Source: Flavobacterium frigoris PS1 (GTDB taxonomy: Bacteria > Bacteroidota > Bacteroidia > Flavobacteriales > Flavobacteriaceae). Taken from it: a stretch of DNA of 64,000 nt. The stretch's first letter is position 1; each line of letters opens with the position of its first letter. The translations under genes were made by a program, and so were the position numbers. The notes below the pieces were generated by a model that was given only the letters and a program-made list of their open reading frames with translations, had not been told where the DNA came from and searched no databases. Location of the stretch: the NCBI RefSeq assembly GCF_000252125.1, contig NZ_AHKF01000022.1:1-64000 (forward strand), given 5' to 3'. Positions 18,394 to 27,670 of the stretch are shown one piece after another.

Positions 18394-18603
18394 ATGAAAA
18401 AATGGTTCCTTTTTTTAGTTTTGATGCTTGTTATGCAATCCTGCGTAGTTGTAAAGGAATATGATAAATTATATATAAATGATCCTGATATGAAATTAGC
18501 CGCAAAATCTGCAGAAAAATACGAAACTACATTTCAAGTATATCGTGAAGCGGCTGCAGGAGCAAACGGAGGAAAAACAGGGGGTGGTTGTGGATGTAAT
18601 TAA
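18394..18603 (+). CDS. DUF4266 small lipoprotein, copy 2
   Basis: 69 aa with Cys17 lipobox (VMQSC). The signal peptide differs from copy 1 at several positions, whereas the mature part from VKEYDKLY to GGGCGCN is the same. Such unequal divergence, together with silent codon changes, points to selection on the mature sequence or to past gene conversion. ATG 18394 lies 132 bp after the first DUF3570 gene; the second DUF3570 gene follows 8 bp downstream. Confidence 0.85.
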   Translation: MKKWFLFLVLMLVMQSCVVVKEYDKLYINDPDMKLAAKSAEKYETTFQVYREAAAGANGGKTGGGCGCN

Positions 18604-18611
18604 TTAGAAAG

Positions 18612-20063
18612 ATGAAAAAAATATTAATTGTAGTAGTTCTAATGATCAATTTAACTGCTTTTTCGCAAGAGGATAATAATTCAAAAACTTTTACAAAAAG
18701 GGTTTTAGAAAATACTGAAGTAGACTTTTTACTAAGTTACTATAAGCAAGAAGGGACGCATTCACCAGTTAGCGGTGGTATTGGTTCTGAAAAATTAACT
18801 GACATTGCGTCAAATATTGTTATAGCAGTTCCACTTAATGATGATGATGTTTTGACTTTTGATGTTGGGATATCGACTTATACATCTGCATCTTCAAGTA
18901 ATATAAATCCTTTTAATGCTACTGGGGCATCTGGCGGTGGCGGATATGAAAATGATGATAAAAAGGTCAACGGAAAAGCTACAGCAGCTACTAGTCCTTA
19001 CGGTACACCATGGCTGGCGTCTTCTGGAGCTTCGGCCAGTGATCAACTCGCTTCCGTTTCCGCAAATTACAGTCATAGTTCAGATAGTAGGAATACAATG
19101 TGGAATGCTGATGTTTCATTTTCTAATGAATATGACTACACATCCATAGGCTTTGGTGGCGGTTTTACTAAACTTTTCAATGAGAAAAACACAGAGATAA
19201 GCTTGAAAGTAAATGCGTATCTGGATCAATGGAGACCTATTTACCCAACAGAATTACATGAATTTGGAACTTACGGTAACAATTTTCAAAATAATGGATT
19301 CTTCTCTGGTGTATCTATTTTAGATCAAAATGGAACTGCATCAACAGCATATTTACCATCAGCATTTACAGCTTACACAAGTTCGAATAGAAACTCCTAC
19401 TCAGCATCCATTTCGTTTTCACAAATCTTGACAAAGAAGATTCAACTGTCTCTTTTTATGGATGTTTTAAAGCAAGAAGGATTATTAGGAACGCCATACC
19501 AAAGGGTGTATTTTGCCGATAAGGAAAACTACTATATAGGTCAGGCACAATATATTCCTGTTTACGAAACTGCTGCTAATATTGGAGTTTATCAATTAGC
19601 TGATGATAAGGAACGATTGCCAAGTAGTCGATTTAAAGTGCCCATAGGAGCAAGGCTTAATTTTTACATTAATGAATATGTGGTAGCCAGAACTTATTAT
19701 AGGTATTATCAGGATAACTGGGGAATTCAAGCCCATACTGCATCTATAGAATTGCCTGTAAAAATCAGTGCAAAATTCACGGCATATCCTATCTATCGCT
19801 ATTATACACAAACAGCATCTGATTATTTTGCACCCTATGAAAAGCATCTATCGACCGAAAAATATTATACCTCTGACTATGATCTATCAAAATTTGACAG
19901 TAATCAATACGGAGCTGGCGTAACTTATACGGATATATTTGCTCAAGCAAAAATTTTTGTTTTAGGATTGAAAGCAATAGATTTACGGTTGAATCATTAC
20001 GAAAGGAGCGATGGATTATCAGCAAATATTGCAACATTAGGCTTTAAATTTGTGGTCGAATAA
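18612..20063 (+). CDS. DUF3570 outer-membrane beta-barrel-like protein, copy 2
   Basis: 483 aa paralogue of the protein at 16816. Signal peptide ends AFSQ. Shares the LSYYKQEGTHSP and NDDDVLTFDVGISTYTSASS segments and the C-terminal SDGLSANIATLGFKF strand. The variable loop at 103-128 is different (TGASGGGGYENDDKK), with TGAS at 104-107; the second motif SGAS at 138-141 (PWLASSGASAS) is kept in both copies. The response-regulator gene starts 12 bp after its stop, so it is probably on the same message. Confidence 0.85.
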   Translation: MKKILIVVVLMINLTAFSQEDNNSKTFTKRVLENTEVDFLLSYYKQEGTHSPVSGGIGSEKLTDIASNIVIAVPLNDDDVLTFDVGISTYTSASSSNINPFNATGASGGGGYENDDKKVNGKATAATSPYGTPWLASSGASASDQLASVSANYSHSSDSRNTMWNADVSFSNEYDYTSIGFGGGFTKLFNEKNTEISLKVNAYLDQWRPIYPTELHEFGTYGNNFQNNGFFSGVSILDQNGTASTAYLPSAFTAYTSSNRNSYSASISFSQILTKKIQLSLFMDVLKQEGLLGTPYQRVYFADKENYYIGQAQYIPVYETAANIGVYQLADDKERLPSSRFKVPIGARLNFYINEYVVARTYYRYYQDNWGIQAHTASIELPVKISAKFTAYPIYRYYTQTASDYFAPYEKHLSTEKYYTSDYDLSKFDSNQYGAGVTYTDIFAQAKIFVLGLKAIDLRLNHYERSDGLSANIATLGFKFVVE

Positions 20064-20075
20064 ATATATATAAAA

Positions 20076-20738
20076 ATGCATATTTTAATAGTAGAGGATG
20101 AAGTGGGTATAGTACAATTCCTAAGGCAAGGTCTAGAAGAAGAAGGGTATGAAGTCACTACAGCTTTAGATGGACTTAAAGGTTTTGAATTAGTTCAAAA
20201 GAATAATTTCGATCTTATTTTACTAGATTGGATGCTGCCAAAAATGAGTGGTTTGGATTTATGCAAGGCCATCAGAATAAAAGATATCAATATTCCAATT
20301 ATTTTTTTGACTGCCAAAGACACTATTCAAGAAACGATAGAAGGCTTAAAAGCTGGTGCCAATGATTATATCAAAAAACCTTTTAGTTTTGAAGAATTGG
20401 TAGAACGCATAAAAATTCATTTTAGAGCTCAGAAAGAGGTAGAGATTCTCAGTCTTGGAGCTATAGTGATCGATTTGGCAAGACACACAGTTTTAGTTAA
20501 TAAAAATGAAGTTTCGTTAACACAAAGGGAGTTTGAATTGCTTTGCTATTTAGTAAAAAATAAAGGAAAAGTATGTACTAGAAACCAAATTATCGAAGAT
20601 GTTTGGGATATTCATTTCGAATATGATACCGGTGTTATCGATGTGTTTATTAACGCTATTCGGAAAAAACTAAACTTGAGAATCGAAGAAGACTATATAA
20701 AAACAGTGCGAGGAGTGGGATATATCGCAAATGACTAA
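20076..20738 (+). CDS. OmpR/CusR-type response regulator
   Basis: 220 aa. Receiver domain with E7-D8, phospho-acceptor D51 (LILLDWMLP), T79 and K81, then a winged-helix DNA-binding domain (about 125-218; LTQREFELLCYLVKNKGKVCTR, DVFINAIRKKL, TVRGVGYI). It pairs with the histidine kinase 6 bp downstream. Proteins of this type bind two direct half sites about one helical turn apart, as in the CTTAA(G/T)-N5-CTTAAG boxes at 15051 and 22131. Most similar in context to metal-responsive CusR/CzcR systems because the pump genes follow. Confidence 0.92.
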   Translation: MHILIVEDEVGIVQFLRQGLEEEGYEVTTALDGLKGFELVQKNNFDLILLDWMLPKMSGLDLCKAIRIKDINIPIIFLTAKDTIQETIEGLKAGANDYIKKPFSFEELVERIKIHFRAQKEVEILSLGAIVIDLARHTVLVNKNEVSLTQREFELLCYLVKNKGKVCTRNQIIEDVWDIHFEYDTGVIDVFINAIRKKLNLRIEEDYIKTVRGVGYIAND

Positions 20739-20744
20739 TCAATA

Positions 20745-22139
20745 ATGCAACAATTTTCATTTAAAAATAGAATCGCTTTTAATTATATCATTACTACAGC
20801 TTTATTGATTTTTGTAGTATTTTCCGTGATTTATTTCATTGTGCAATTAAGTGTCTATAGTCACATCAATAGTGATATTTCTATTGAAGTAGCACATCAT
20901 TTGAAAGAAATAGACATTGCAGACAATTCCTTTCACCTGACCCACGAAGATGAATGGAAAGAAAGAGAGCATAATACTGTTGATGTAAACCCAGTTTTCA
21001 TCCAATTTTTAGATCAAGATGGGAAACTTTTAGAAAAATCGCCTAATCTAAAAAAACAAACATTACTTTTTAACGCCCAAATAGAAGATAATGCCCTGTT
21101 TGATACCAAACTACTAGGAAGTAAGATTCGCCAAATTCAAGTTCCTATTATTTCACCAAATAAAAAAGTGGGGTATTTAGTGATTGCCATGTCTCTAGAA
21201 GGTGCGTCAGTTGTCCTAGAAAATCTTTCAGAAATTCTAGTTATAGCTTACCCATTAATTTTAATTATACTTTTCCTTATTGCTAGATTTATAGCAGGAC
21301 GAAGTATAAAACCAATTAGCGCGATAATTGAAACTTCTAATATTATTACTAAAGACAATCTTAAATCACGAATTCCGTTACCGCAAAAAAAAGATGAATT
21401 ATATACTTTATCAAAAACCATAAACAATCTTTTAAATCGAATAGAAAATACAATAGAAAGGGAAAAACAATTCACATCAGATGCTTCACATGAGCTAAGG
21501 ACACCATTAACAGTAATTAAAGGAACACTAGAAGTGTTAGTAAGAAAGCCTAGGAACCCTGCTGAGTATGAGGAGAAAATAAACTTTTGTGTATCCGAAG
21601 TTGACCGCTTAAATCACTTAGTTGACCAGCTATTATTATTGGCTCGCTTTGAAAACCAAAAACAAAGCTTGAAAATGGAGCGCCTATACCTAAATGGGGC
21701 AATTCTGGATACCCTTTCAAGATACTCAAGTGCAATTCAGGCTAAAGACATACAAATACTTACTGAATTCTCAGAAGATTTCTATGTTAAAACGGATTAT
21801 TATCTATTCTCAATAATAATTAATAATTTGGTTTCTAATGCTTTAAAATATTCGGATAAAAGTACTAAATTAGCTATAACGATATCAAAAGGTATCAATT
21901 CAATAGAATGTAGTATAGTTGATTCTGGAATTGGGATTGATTCAAAAGATGTTGATAAAATTTTTAATTCTTTCTTTAGATCTGACTCTACTGAACATCC
22001 TGAAATAAAAGGCACAGGTCTAGGATTGTCAATCGTTAAAAAATTATGTGCATTGCTTGCAATTGAAATTCATATTTCCAGCCAAAAGAGTATCGGGACT
22101 TCAGTTATTTTAAGCTTCCATGAAGAAGAACTTAAGTAG
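20745..22139 (+). CDS. Membrane sensor histidine kinase, probably metal-sensing
   Basis: 464 aa. Two membrane helices (about 13-37 and 164-184) flank a periplasmic domain with several histidines (H51, H52, H64, H67, H76) that could bind metal. HAMP linker follows, then HisKA with phospho-acceptor H249 (SDASHELRTPLTVIKG), and the HATPase domain with NNLVSNALKYS, DSGIGID and GTGLGLSIVKKL. The last codons overlap the regulator box CTTAAG-N5-CTTAAG (22131-22147). Metal specificity is inferred from the downstream czc-like genes. Confidence 0.92.
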   Translation: MQQFSFKNRIAFNYIITTALLIFVVFSVIYFIVQLSVYSHINSDISIEVAHHLKEIDIADNSFHLTHEDEWKEREHNTVDVNPVFIQFLDQDGKLLEKSPNLKKQTLLFNAQIEDNALFDTKLLGSKIRQIQVPIISPNKKVGYLVIAMSLEGASVVLENLSEILVIAYPLILIILFLIARFIAGRSIKPISAIIETSNIITKDNLKSRIPLPQKKDELYTLSKTINNLLNRIENTIEREKQFTSDASHELRTPLTVIKGTLEVLVRKPRNPAEYEEKINFCVSEVDRLNHLVDQLLLLARFENQKQSLKMERLYLNGAILDTLSRYSSAIQAKDIQILTEFSEDFYVKTDYYLFSIIINNLVSNALKYSDKSTKLAITISKGINSIECSIVDSGIGIDSKDVDKIFNSFFRSDSTEHPEIKGTGLGLSIVKKLCALLAIEIHISSQKSIGTSVILSFHEEELK

Positions 22140-22176
22140 TTCTTAAGACAACTTTTTTGTTTTCGCTGTATTTTTG
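22131..22176 (+). promoter_or_regulatory. Candidate response-regulator box and -7 element of the czc operon
   Basis: CTTAAG (22131-22136), TAGTT, CTTAAG (22142-22147), overlapping the kinase stop codon. TATTTTTG at 22169-22176 is a perfect -7 element, starting 21 bp after the box. No good -33 TTG is present at normal spacing, which fits activator dependence. Predicted start near 22183, 14 bases before ATG 22197. Confidence 0.6.
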
Positions 22177-22196
22177 AAGAATAAAATAAAGTTAAA

Positions 22197-25100
22197 ATGC
22201 TCGAAAAAATAATTGCTTTTAGTCTTAAAAACAAACTCATTGTTTTACTGTTTACCCTAGGTATTTTTGGATTTGGAGTCTATTCCGTATTTCAAATATC
22301 AATTGGTGCAGTTCCAGATGTGACCAATAATCAGGTCCAGGTGATAACAACTTCACGAAATCTTTCTACCCAAGACATCGAGCAATACATCACGTATCCC
22401 GTAGAAATTGAAATGGCCAACCTGCCAGGTGTTCAGGAAATCCGTTCCATTTCAAAATTTGGATTGTCAGTGGTAACGATCGTTTTTGATGACGATTTGG
22501 GGACTTATCTACCTAGACAATTAATTGCTGAAAAAATTAAATCAGCTTCAGAGAAAATTCCTCCTGGATTTGGAACTCCAGAGATGGGTCCCATTACTAC
22601 AGGACTTGGTGAGATTTATCAATACACTTTAGAAGTAAAACCTGAATTTAAAAAACAGTATTCAGTTACTGATTTAAGAACGATACAGGATTGGGTAATT
22701 AAGCGCCAACTTTCTGGAGTAAATGGAGTTGTAGAGATTAATACTTGGGGAGGATATTTAAAACAATATGAAATTGCAATAAACCCATCGCGTTTAAAAG
22801 CAATGAATATATCTACAACAGATGTTTTTACTGCACTTGAAAAAAATAACAGTATTGCTGGTGGTGCTTATATCGAAAAAGTAAATCAAAGTTATTTTAT
22901 TCGCGCTGAAGGAAAAGTTAAATCACTTCAGGACATTGAAAACATTGTCGTTACGACCGCTAATGGATTGCCTATTTATGTAAAAAATGTCGCTGATGTC
23001 CGTTTTGGAACCGCTAATCGTTTTGGTGCCATAACGGGTAACGGAGAAGGTGAAAAAGTACTTGGTCAAGTGATGATGCTTAAAGGCGCTAATTCTAAAC
23101 AAGTTATTAATGATGTAAAGGACAGAATTGCCTTGATTCAAAAATCGCTACCTGAAGGTGTCTACATTAATGGGTTTTTAGAACGTAGTGAGCTAGTTGC
23201 TAAAACAACTTTTACAGTAGCCGAGAACCTTATTTTGGGTTGCTTGATCGTAATTTTCGTAGTGGTTTTATTATTAGGCAACTGGCGCTCCGGATTGGTT
23301 GTGGCGTCGGTGATTCCATTATGTTTACTTTTTGCAATCTCATTAATGAATATTTTTGGCATCGATGCAAATCTAATGAGTTTAGGAGCTATTGACTTTG
23401 GAATAATAATAGACGGAGCTGTTATTATAGTGGAATTTATTGCATTCCAAATAGCCAGTAAAGCCTCACAATTAGGTCCGCTTTCAAAGGAAGACCGTCA
23501 ACTAGAAATTGATCAGATAACGTATAAGAGTGCTTCAAAAATGATGAATTCGGCTATTTTTGGTCAATTGATTATTCTAATTGTTTTTATTCCTATTCTT
23601 TCTCTTTCTGGGATTGAAGGAAAAATGTTTAAACCCATGGCAATGACTTTTAGTTTTGCCTTGGTGGGTGCAATGATTTTTTGCTTTACCTATGTTCCGG
23701 TAGCTTCTTCTTTGTTTTTGAAACCAAAAGAAGAAAATCCAAATTCTTTGTCAAGTAAATTAATCAACAAATTAAATTCTTGGTATCTGCCTGTTATCAC
23801 TTGGGCTTTAAGTAATACTAAAAAGGTAATGTACGGTGCTGTAGGATTACTCTTGATGGCAGTAGGTTTATTTACTAGTATGGGTGGAGAGTTTATTCCT
23901 ACACTAGATGAAGGGGACTTTGTTATTCAGCCTGTTCTAAAAACGGGTACAACATTGACAAAAACGATTGCTACGACTACTAAAATAGAGCAAATTATTC
24001 TTAAAAATTTTCCAGAAGTTGAGCAGGTTGTCAGTAGGATAGGTGCTGCCGAAGTTCCTACTGATCCAATGAGCATGGAAGAAAGTGATGTAATTGTGAA
24101 GCTAAAACCAAAATCGGAATGGGTTTCTGCATCAAGCAAAGATGAATTAGCTGATAAAATAAAAGCATCTATCGAGAAGGAAATTCCAAATATGGAAATC
24201 GAGTTTACACAACCTATAGAAATGCGTTTCAATGAATTAATTTCAGGTACGCGTTCAGATGTAGCCGTAAAAGTATTTGGTGAAGACCTAAATGTTTTGG
24301 CTAGAAAAGCGCAAGAAATTAAAAAGGCGATTGCAAAAGTGGAAGGAGCGTCTGATATTATTGTTGAAAAGACAGAAGGTTTGCCTCAAATGATGGTTAA
24401 ATATGACCGTTCTAAAATTGCAAGATATGGTTTGAATGTTTCTGATTTAAACGATATGATAACCCTTGGATTTGCAGGAAAAACTGTAGGTAATGTGTTT
24501 GAAGGTGAAAAACGTTTTGATATGGTTATTCGTTTGGATAAAACCAATCGTACAGATATAAATGACTTAAAAAATCTTTATGTTTCTACTCCGTCAGGAG
24601 AACAAATTCCTTTGCAAGAATTAGCAAACATTGAATACACTGAAGGACCTGCCAAAATATCTAGAGACAATACCAATCGAAGAATTGTAGTAGGAATAAA
24701 TGTGAGAAACAGAGATTTACAAAGTGTAGTAACGGATATTCAGAAGATTGTTGAAACCGAAATTAAGCTACCTTCGGGATATTATGTTCAATATGGTGGG
24801 CAATTTGAGAATTTACAAAGCGCAAAAGCCAGATTGATGATTGCGGTGCCTCTAGCCTTATTTTTGATTTTTATCTTGTTGTATTTTGCCTTTGGCTCCA
24901 TAAAAGAAGCCTTAATGGTTTATTCAGCTATACCACTGTCAGCCGTTGGAGGAGTATTATTTTTATGGATGAGAGGATTACCATTCAGTATTTCGGCAGG
25001 AGTAGGATTTATAGCCTTGTTTGGTATTGCGGTTCTAAACGGAATAGTATTGATTGAGCATTTTAAAGAATTAAAACATCAGGGAATGAAGAATATTGAT

Positions 25101-26531
25101 GAGCTTATTTTAAAAGGAACGACCGATAGATTACGTCCCGTACTATTGACGGCAGCTGCAGCAGCTTTAGGATTTTTACCTATGGCAATTTCATCTTCAG
25201 CAGGTGCAGAGGTGCAGCGACCTCTGGCAACTGTTGTAATAGGCGGCTTGTTTACCGCAACTATTTTAACGATGGTTGTTTTACCAATTCTTTATAAATA
25301 TTTTGATGGAAAAGAATTCAAAAAACCCAAATTCAAAAAACATCGTAGCACAACTTATATAATTTTATTACTATTGAGTACTTCATTTGCTTTTTCACAA
25401 AACTCAAATTCAGAATTAGATAGTCTGATAGTAAAGGGTGTCAATAATAATAAAGGTTTAAAAGCTCTTCAATTGCAGGTCGATAAATATCAGGCTAATA
25501 TAAAAAGTGCCTATACCTTTGAAAAAACGAATATTTACTATAATTATGATCAAAATAATTTGGCTTCCAATAATGAACCTTTAAAGATTTTTGGAGCGCA
25601 GCAACGCTTTTCTTTTCCAACGGTGTACGGAGCACAAAAAAGAGTAAATGAAGCGGAATATGAAAAGGAAAAAGCCAGCTTTGAAATTCAAAAAAACAAA
25701 CTTTCGTTAGAAATTTCTAAAGTATATTATCACATTGTGTATTTACAAAACCAGGAAAAATTATATTTCTATTTGGATAGTTTATATCAAAATTTTTCAA
25801 AAGCAAGCGACAGACGTTTTGAATTAGGTGAAACCAATTATCTCGAAAAAATCACGGCACAAGCCAAATTTAGACAAATAAAAACCAGCCTTTCTCAAAT
25901 TGAAAATGATAAAAAAGCTCAGTATGATTTGTTGTATTCTTTAATTCAAACGGATGAGAGAATAGTCATAAAAAACAATTCGATTAGCCCGTTATTTAAT
26001 TCAACTGAAGAATTAAGTAAAAGTATTCATAACAAATATTTAGAGAGTGTTACGAATAATTATAAAAGCCAAATTAAACTTGAAAAACAACATTGGTTAC
26101 CTGATTTGCATTTGGAATATTTTAGGGGATCAAATAAAGGCTTGTCACAATCATTAAATGGTTTTCAGATCGGAATCGGAGTTCCACTTTTATTCTCCGG
26201 AAATATTTCAAAATCAAAAGTGGCACAACTCGAGTTACAGAGTTGGGAACAGCAAAAACAGAATGAAGAACAAAAAAGGGAGCAGTTTGTTAACCAAAAA
26301 AAGAACGAATTAGCCAAATATCAAGAAGCAATAAATTACTACAATCAATACGGGAAAAAGTTATCTGATGAAATCATTAAGGTAGGAAATTTGAGTTATA
26401 AACACGGAGAAATTGATTTTTTTCAATACATCCAAAGCTTAGAAAACGCCACTGCCATTCAAGCAGAGTATCTTGACAATGTTCTACAATTCAATAAAAC
26501 CCAACTGGATTCACAATACCTTAATTTCTAA
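22197..26531 (+). CDS. CzcA-type heavy-metal RND pump fused to a TolC-like outer-membrane factor
   Basis: 1444 aa, compared with about 1040 for a plain CzcA/CusA. Residues 1-1045 are an HME-RND transporter, with the TM4 motif DFGIIIDGAVIIVEF (D400, D406, E413) that is closer to the CzcA (Zn/Co/Cd) than to the CusA (Cu/Ag) pattern. After a basic linker at about 1035-1052 comes a hydrophobic stretch (TYIILLLLSTSFAFSQ, about 1053-1068) like a signal peptide, then a TolC/CzcC-like helical domain with long coiled-coil repeats to 1444. Fusion of pump and outer-membrane factor in one chain is known in Bacteroidota; cleavage at the internal signal-like segment would be needed to free the outer-membrane part. 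Exports divalent cations by proton antiport. Confidence 0.93.
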   Translation: MLEKIIAFSLKNKLIVLLFTLGIFGFGVYSVFQISIGAVPDVTNNQVQVITTSRNLSTQDIEQYITYPVEIEMANLPGVQEIRSISKFGLSVVTIVFDDDLGTYLPRQLIAEKIKSASEKIPPGFGTPEMGPITTGLGEIYQYTLEVKPEFKKQYSVTDLRTIQDWVIKRQLSGVNGVVEINTWGGYLKQYEIAINPSRLKAMNISTTDVFTALEKNNSIAGGAYIEKVNQSYFIRAEGKVKSLQDIENIVVTTANGLPIYVKNVADVRFGTANRFGAITGNGEGEKVLGQVMMLKGANSKQVINDVKDRIALIQKSLPEGVYINGFLERSELVAKTTFTVAENLILGCLIVIFVVVLLLGNWRSGLVVASVIPLCLLFAISLMNIFGIDANLMSLGAIDFGIIIDGAVIIVEFIAFQIASKASQLGPLSKEDRQLEIDQITYKSASKMMNSAIFGQLIILIVFIPILSLSGIEGKMFKPMAMTFSFALVGAMIFCFTYVPVASSLFLKPKEENPNSLSSKLINKLNSWYLPVITWALSNTKKVMYGAVGLLLMAVGLFTSMGGEFIPTLDEGDFVIQPVLKTGTTLTKTIATTTKIEQIILKNFPEVEQVVSRIGAAEVPTDPMSMEESDVIVKLKPKSEWVSASSKDELADKIKASIEKEIPNMEIEFTQPIEMRFNELISGTRSDVAVKVFGEDLNVLARKAQEIKKAIAKVEGASDIIVEKTEGLPQMMVKYDRSKIARYGLNVSDLNDMITLGFAGKTVGNVFEGEKRFDMVIRLDKTNRTDINDLKNLYVSTPSGEQIPLQELANIEYTEGPAKISRDNTNRRIVVGINVRNRDLQSVVTDIQKIVETEIKLPSGYYVQYGGQFENLQSAKARLMIAVPLALFLIFILLYFAFGSIKEALMVYSAIPLSAVGGVLFLWMRGLPFSISAGVGFIALFGIAVLNGIVLIEHFKELKHQGMKNIDELILKGTTDRLRPVLLTAAAAALGFLPMAISSSAGAEVQRPLATVVIGGLFTATILTMVVLPILYKYFDGKEFKKPKFKKHRSTTYIILLLLSTSFAFSQNSNSELDSLIVKGVNNNKGLKALQLQVDKYQANIKSAYTFEKTNIYYNYDQNNLASNNEPLKIFGAQQRFSFPTVYGAQKRVNEAEYEKEKASFEIQKNKLSLEISKVYYHIVYLQNQEKLYFYLDSLYQNFSKASDRRFELGETNYLEKITAQAKFRQIKTSLSQIENDKKAQYDLLYSLIQTDERIVIKNNSISPLFNSTEELSKSIHNKYLESVTNNYKSQIKLEKQHWLPDLHLEYFRGSNKGLSQSLNGFQIGIGVPLLFSGNISKSKVAQLELQSWEQQKQNEEQKREQFVNQKKNELAKYQEAINYYNQYGKKLSDEIIKVGNLSYKHGEIDFFQYIQSLENATAIQAEYLDNVLQFNKTQLDSQYLNF

Positions 26532-26542
26532 AAAAATATAAA

Positions 26543-27661
26543 ATGAATAAATCGATATACTTACTAGTGTTGTCAATTGTTTTATTTTCCTGCAAGGAAA
26601 CTAAAACAGAAGAAGCTCCAATTGAAGTTGATAATTTGATTACAGTTACCAGCGATCAATTTAAATCAGCAGCAATGGAAATTGCCAGCCCTACAGAACA
26701 TGATTTTGAAATAACAGTAAAGACTTCAGGTAAAATTGATGTACCGCCGCAAAACAGAGCCAAAGTAACCACTTTTGTTGGAGGTAATGTCAAATCAACA
26801 AAATTATTAGTTGGGGATAAAGTAACTAAAGGGCAACCATTGTTGACCTTAGAAAACACAGAGTTTTTGGATATTCAGAAAGAGTATCTTGAGGTGGCCG
26901 AACAAATCAAGTACCTGAAATCAGAATATGAGCGCCAGAAAACCTTATTTGATGAAAAAATAACGTCTCAAAAAAACTACCTGAAAGCCGAGAGCGACTA
27001 TCGACGAGCTAAGGCGATGTATCAAAGTCTTAAGGCCAAACTAAAGATGCTGAATATTAATCCTGCTAATGTAGAGCAAGGTGAATTAACATCAGTTATT
27101 ACAATTTTCTCCCCAATATCAGGTGATATTGTAGTCATGAATGCAAATGTAGGTATGTATGTAGCCCCGTCAGATGTTATGCTTGAAATTATTCAGACTG
27201 AGCACTTGCACCTAGAGTTGAATGTTTTTGAAAAAGATATTTTAAAGATAAAAGTGGATCAAGATATTAATTTTAAGGTTCCAGAAGCTACAGATGAAAT
27301 ATTTCATGCCAAGGTACACTTGGTGGGTAAATCTATTGAAGGGAATGATAGAACTATCAATGTTCACGGTCATTTAGACGAAAACATGAAACAAAAATTA
27401 ATAACAGGAATGTTTGTTGAAGCGGCGATTGTCGTTGATTCAAAAAAGGCAATGGCAATTCCTACAGAAGCATTGATAACCGAAAACAATAAAAACTTCG
27501 TACTTTTATTGAAAGAAGATAAAAATAACAATTACTCCTTTAAAAAAGTGCCAGTGAAAGTTGGTGAGCGGTTAGAGCAATTTGTTGAAATTCTTTCAGG
27601 GAATCAAATTAATTCTTCATCTAAAATTTTGGTTAAAGGTGTTTTTGACTTAGTTAATTAA
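26543..27661 (+). CDS. RND periplasmic adaptor lipoprotein (CzcB-like)
   Basis: 372 aa. Lipobox LFSC (Cys17) anchors it to a membrane. Barrel-sandwich halves VTTFVGGNVKSTKLLVGDKVTKGQPLLTLEN and IFSPISGDIVVMNANVGMYV surround an alpha-helical hairpin (about 105-180). A beta-barrel and membrane-proximal domain follow to the end. It links the inner-membrane pump to the outer-membrane factor and follows the fusion pump by 11 bp. Completes a two-gene, three-part efflux system. Confidence 0.92.
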   Translation: MNKSIYLLVLSIVLFSCKETKTEEAPIEVDNLITVTSDQFKSAAMEIASPTEHDFEITVKTSGKIDVPPQNRAKVTTFVGGNVKSTKLLVGDKVTKGQPLLTLENTEFLDIQKEYLEVAEQIKYLKSEYERQKTLFDEKITSQKNYLKAESDYRRAKAMYQSLKAKLKMLNINPANVEQGELTSVITIFSPISGDIVVMNANVGMYVAPSDVMLEIIQTEHLHLELNVFEKDILKIKVDQDINFKVPEATDEIFHAKVHLVGKSIEGNDRTINVHGHLDENMKQKLITGMFVEAAIVVDSKKAMAIPTEALITENNKNFVLLLKEDKNNNYSFKKVPVKVGERLEQFVEILSGNQINSSSKILVKGVFDLVN

Positions 27662-27670
27662 TATAAAAAT

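Larger units (their letters stand above)
16598..20063 (+). repeat. Tandem duplication of the DUF4266-DUF3570 gene pair
   Basis: Unit 1 (16598-18261) and unit 2 (18394-20063) encode the same two proteins in the same order and with the same 8-bp spacing. The mature DUF4266 parts are identical in protein although codons differ at many third positions; DUF3570 copies are highly similar except for a variable stretch at residues about 103-128. The 132-bp spacer (18262-18393) has no recognised gene. Confidence 0.9.
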
